NCBI GenBank assembly: GCA_013399875.1
Contig: VXAZ01006390.1
Location: forward strand, 124,001 to 188,000
From: Gymnorhina tibicen
Lineage: Eukaryota; Chordata; Aves; Passeriformes; Artamidae
DNA: 64,000 bases
Reading direction: 5' to 3'
Of the stretch, positions 59,922 through 64,000 are shown one piece after another. The stretch's first letter is position 1. Each line of letters begins with the position of its first letter. The translations under genes were made by a program, and so were the position numbers. The notes beneath the pieces were generated by a model that made no database searches, was not told the origin of the DNA, and saw only the letters and a list, made by a program, of their open reading frames with translations.

Positions 59922-60789
59922 AGCAGACTATACCAAGTTGGGTGGGAGTGTTGATCTGCTGGAAGGTAGGAAGGCATTGCAAAGGGATCTGAACAGACTG
60001 GATTCATGGGCCAAGACCAACTGTATGACGTTCAACAAGGCCAGGTGCTGGGTCCTGCCACTTGGGTCACAACAACCCCATGCAGCACTGCAGGCTGGGG
60101 AACAGTGGCTGGAAAGCTGCCCTTGGAAAAGGAGCTGGGGGTGCTGGTCGACAGTGACTGAACATGAGCCAGTGTGTGCCCAGATGGCCAAGAAGGCCAA
60201 TGGTGTCCTGGCCTAGATCAGTGTGGCCAGCAGGACCAGGGCAGGGATTGTCCCCCTGTACTCAGCACTGGTGAGGCCACACCTCAAATGCTGTGTCCAG
60301 TTCTGGGCCCCTCACTACAAAAAGGACATTGAGGGGCTGGAGTGTGTCCAGAGAAGGGCAACAGAGCCAGTGAAGGGTCTGGAGCACAAGTCAGATGAGG
60401 AGCAGCTGAGGGAGCTGGGGGTGTTTAGCCTGGAGAAAAGGAGGCTCAGAGGAGACCTCATCCCTCGCCACAGCTCCCTGAAAGGAGGCTGTAGCCAGGT
60501 GGGGTTGGTCTCTTCTCTGAGGCAACATGTGACAGGATGAGAGGACAGTGTCAAACTGTGCCAGGGGAGATACAGATTGGATATCAGAATGAATTTCTTC
60601 ATGAAAAGGGTTGTCAAACATTGGAACAGGCTGCCCAGGGAGGTGGTGGACTCACCATCCTTGGAGGTGTTCAAGAAATGACTGGATGTGACATTTAGTG
60701 CCATGGTGTAGTTGACAAGGTGGTGATTCCTCACAGTTTGGACTCAATGCTCTCAGAGGTCTTTTCCAACCTAAATGATTCTCTGATTT
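59922..60789 (+). mobile_element. CR1 LINE, 868 bp, truncated at the catalytic motif
   Basis: Forward CR1 beginning almost exactly at reverse transcriptase motif C and running to the 3' end (CCAACCTAAATGATTCTCTG). It includes the blocks GTTGATCTGCTGGAAGGTAG, TTCTGGGCCCCTCACTACAA and CTGCCCAGGGAGGTGGTGGA. It belongs to the same 3' subfamily as 17213 and 36086 and looks less decayed than most copies here. Confidence 0.95.
59923..60540 (+). pseudogene. CR1 ORF2 C-terminal remnant
   Basis: From 59923 the frame reads Ala-Asp-Tyr-Thr-Lys-Leu where CR1 has ADDTKL, so the second acid of motif C is Tyr (codon 59929-59931). It goes on through GGSVDLLEGRKALQRDLNRL and KTNCMTFNKARCWVLPLG to a stop at 60214-60216. 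A second frame at 60223-60540, after the stop, has [20 protein letters not shown] and [20 protein letters not shown], the C-terminal region. A shift near 60080-60100 and the stop make it a pseudogene. Confidence 0.85.
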
Positions 60790-62307
60790 TACAGACACAG
60801 AACAGGAAATAACCATTTAAATCTTCAGTGTAAAATAGAAGGTATTTTCCCTCCAAAAGTGAGAGAAAAGAATTCCAATTATTGCAGGCTGGTACGTGGG
60901 ATGCATCTTGCTAATATTACATATTGCTAATTCTTTTTTCTTTCACTGCCATTTTATACAGCCATTTAGTCACAAGCTATGAAAATGTGTGAATAATCCA
61001 GTTCTGCTACGCCAACTTAACACCGCTCCATAAGCAAATCAAATACGATCTTGGCAACATCTGAAGGTACAGCAAAATTAATGCAGTGGAGAATGGAGAG
61101 ATCATGCAGCCAGAGATCTCACATGACAGTGTTCTTTCTTGAAAGTACCCCCATTAAATTCCAGAAGAGACTAATTGTTAATGGAAATTATAATTTTACA
61201 GTTGTCCTACAAGGAATCCAAAGGTTTTACAGTAGTCTAGTTTAAAGTGTTGTAGTATCTATATCACAAAACCATGTATCACAGCTGATATACAGGTGAC
61301 AGCCTGGTTGGCAAACTCAGCAGCAAATCCAGTAACTATTGCATTGTCCCCTGGTGACAGCATTTGCGGGTCAGAGGAAGGTAACACAGTGCCAGGAAAT
61401 CTGCATTGTGCATGTTCTGTGGTAATAACCTGAACTTCTTTCTCTGAGGCTGACAGCAAGATGCCTAAGAAAGGCGCTAGTTCGCAGAGTCCTTAAAAAT
61501 GCAGTTGAGGCTTAGTCTCTAGGAGGATATTATACCACCTTGAGCAATTAGGATTAGAAAGAGAGAATTAAGTCAGTACTACTGAATTTTGTTTATGTGT
61601 CTCTTTAAAGATTGGTGCCCAAGAGAAAAAAAAATGCTGTAACAGAATTTTAAAGTAAACACCTCAGCATTATAATAACTGCAAAAACCATTTTTGCTGG
61701 AATGCCGTGAACATTATTGCTGGAAGATAAAGTGAAGGACAGTCCTATAAACAATACATAAAAAGACAAAGACACTACTTGTCACACTGCATATTTCAGG
61801 GCTAAAATGCTGGCTACAAGTTCCCATTGCCCTATTTTAATGTTCCCAGCTGGCTTCTGCAAGGAAGCACTTACTTTTTCTCATGAAGGAATGAGACTAT
61901 ACCTTAATCTAATACAGTTCATATAGGGAACACAGAAAAACTGTCTCCCTGTTACCTTTTTGCTCTCCATCTCCCTGAGCTGGTAAGACAAAAGTATACT
62001 AATTGCAGATCACTAGCGCTGATATGAGACTTTCTGGAAAGCAGTGTAAATAAATCAATGTTTAATCAAAGGGACACAATAAATTAAGTTGAGAAGCCTC
62101 ACCCCATTGCATCTCTCCATGGTCCCTCTAGTCTATGGTATGTCTTGTATGTCTGCTGGAGGCAGGTGTGAGCATCACAACAACATTAAAGGCATTCATC
62201 TGCCTGCTCATGTCAGAAGTAAGATGAAGAAACATGACCTAGAATATTTATTCTTCCCTAAATGATGCCTGGAAAGAAAGGGCAATGAAATTAAGAGCCT
62301 GGAAGTC
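60790..62307. other. No gene seen
   Basis: Unique A+T-rich sequence with frames under 70 codons and no recognised repeat. Confidence 0.55.
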
Positions 62308-62360
62308 AAAAAAAAAAAAAAAAAGAAAAAAGAAAAAAAAGGAGAGGGGGAAGGAGAGGA
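62308..62360 (+). repeat. Poly-A / purine tract
   Basis: A run of 16 or more A bases, then A-runs broken by single G, then GGAGAGGGGGAAGGAGAGGA. Almost wholly purine on the plus strand. Confidence 0.9.
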
Positions 62361-63340
62361 ATGAAGAATGGGCAGCGGTTTGTAGGTAAATTCTGAGAGG
62401 TTCTTGGAGGGACGGATTATCCAAGGCATTCAAAAGGGTTACAGATTAAGACTCAGGAAGCAAGTGAAACGATTCAGATTGGATGAGGACATGATTAGAA
62501 GAGAAGGTGAAGATGAGTTTAGCAAATTTGTTTCAGAATCAGCAAGAGGATGCTTAGAAATTAGGGCAGAAAAGGGTAAGTATTTTGGCAATTAAGATAA
62601 ATTGTCATGAATAGGCTTGGTAATGCTACATAGAATAAAATAATTAGATTTAATAAGTGATTAGATGGAGAGACGGAGAGAATGAGAAATCAAAGGTAAC
62701 AGTAAGACTACAAGACAAGGAGGACAGTAAAATTCTGAACAAACAGAAAAGGGACAAAAGAACATCCTGGGAACAGCTAAAACAAGTCTCATCTGGAGAG
62801 AATTTGAAATGGCAAGGTAACACCAAAGAAGCTATGTCAGAGACAAAAATTCACAACAAGAGGAAAAAAATAGCTGTAAGCAACAGAAATAGTTGGGGAG
62901 GATGAGGTAGTCAAAATAGAGACTATAAAGATAAAAGGAGGAGGACTGAGGGCGAAAACTTGAAGGGTGCCAACAGATAGTGAAGAGGGAGTGGGAGGAT
63001 CTACCAGAGGAGGTGCTGAAGAGAACAGTGTTTGATGTTAAAGTAGAAAGCAGAGAGCACAGGCTCACCAAAGGATAAGATGGAAAGGAAGAAGATGTGG
63101 GTAAGTGCCAGTGGTCCTGAAGACTGCTTTAAGGGGCATCTGAACTGAAAGAAGCCCTCTGGCTTAGCTAGGAAAGAACATAGGTAAAGGGGGTCTCTGT
63201 GGATACTGAAACTAGGTAAAACAGAAAGTCTGACAAATACAAGACAGGAATGAATATTTGGAAGTCTAATTGGGTGTGGGAAAAGCTCAGTGGAGAAATG
63301 AGCTTTGAGAATGAGAAATGTGAGTGACCATGATACGGAC
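62361..63340 (+). other. Strongly purine-biased stretch, no gene called
   Basis: For about 1 kb after the poly-A tract the plus strand is markedly richer in A and G than in C and T, with many GAGAA, GGAAAG and AGAGA words. Two frames at 62404-62595 and 62657-62905 translate to very charged, Lys/Glu/Arg-rich peptides (for example RLRKQVKRFRLDEDMIRREG), which is what purine-rich DNA gives in any event. No domain, splice structure or known repeat supports a gene. Confidence 0.5.
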
Positions 63341-64000
63341 CCAGACTGGCAGGGAATCTGAATCCTCTATTCAAAGAAACGAGCTGGTTTTATACACTTC
63401 TTCAAGATACAGTATTTCCTTACACGGTATTTTTCACCGAGCAACCTATCACACATTGCCATGTCAGCAACACGCTTTCTAAATGTCTTTCTATGAGGTG
63501 ATCATGTGCTGCCCACTCCTCTGGCAGCTTCTGGCAGGCTCCTCTCCACAGTGCTCTGCCCTGTGGCATCTCTTCTCCCCAAGGTCAGGCAGAGACAAGC
63601 TTCTCTGTGCTGCCATGGCGTTCTGCAGGCACATCCCACAGCCTGTAACCCAATTCTATCTTATTTCTCCCCACAGGGAAAGTGCAACCATGGTTCCAAG
63701 CTGACTGAAAAAGCTGGAGAAGGGAGGCAGGGCAGCAGAGAAACAGCTGAGGAATAAAAGAACAAAGAGCATTAGGACTGTGTCAAACAGGGAGTAGAGA
63801 GGAAACACCAAAGAAATCTTACCCTCCAAGGCAGAGAAAGCAAGATGAGTTTGGATTTAATTGAGAGGAAACAGAGGAGGTAGGAAAATCAAAGTAGTTT
63901 TAATTGTCTTAAAGCAGATTTTGCTCTTTAATATTAGCAAAGGACTGCACACTTTGAAATTGTCACTTGCAACTGCAAGATCCAGAAGTCTCAATAGATG
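63341..64000. other. No gene seen at the right edge
   Basis: Two overlapping frames of 73 and 83 codons at 63483-63757 have no domain. The window ends in unique sequence. Confidence 0.5.

Noticed and set aside
60315..60734. 139-codon minus-strand ORF
   Set aside because: Antisense to the CR1 at 59922-60789.
1..64000. CRISPR arrays, tRNA or rRNA genes, operons, bacterial-style elements
   Set aside because: None seen; composition and repeats show vertebrate nuclear DNA.

Overview
The window is vertebrate nuclear DNA and reads as a bird, most likely a songbird. It is A+T-rich and CpG-poor, with no compact open reading frames. Its interspersed repeats are dominated by 5'-truncated CR1 LINEs with the avian-type 3' end (repeats of ATTCTATG / TGATTCTATGA), plus avian-style endogenous retrovirus LTRs. 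There are no Alu, B1 or L1 elements. The bird call rests on family recognition by eye; the songbird call is weaker inference from the LTR style.

Layout. CR1 copies lie at 210-735 (-), 12404-12724 (+), 17213-17789 (-), 21183-21909 (+), 29529-30530 (-), 31187-32685 (-), 35505-35564 (+), 36086-36943 (-, split by an LTR), 53584-54135 (-) and 59922-60789 (+). The copy at 31187-32685 is the longest and still shows most of a decayed reverse transcriptase. Three retroviral insertions have exact target-site duplications: an LTR at 18732-19325 (-, 6-bp ATCACA), an LTR at 36229-36873 (probably -, 5-bp CTCCA) inside a CR1, and an internally deleted provirus at 54179-54764 (+, 6-bp TATGTC). Two stretches look like ancient MIR-type SINE relics (20748-20812 and 38705-38832).

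Single-copy parts. No gene can be called with confidence. The best leads are a roughly 290-bp CpG-island-like block at 22010-22300 with a CTCF-like motif, an ATG followed by a splice donor just downstream (22579-22592), a signal-peptide-like open frame ending at a splice donor (8620-8686), and an exon-like open stretch with good splice sites (27297-27519). These do not join into one gene in any way I can show. The rest looks intergenic or intronic, and most open frames there are short chance ORFs.

How the parts relate. The elements form a record of nested insertion: CR1 copies arrived first, one was later split by an LTR, and another is now followed by a retroviral insertion about 40 bp away. 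The most unusual structures are the provirus reduced to 16 bp of its 5' LTR, a polypurine tract and a whole 3' LTR, and an LTR reading frame with two N-glycosylation sequons and a membrane-like segment that runs on into CR1 sequence. I found no CRISPR array, operon, tRNA, rRNA or clearly new functional system.
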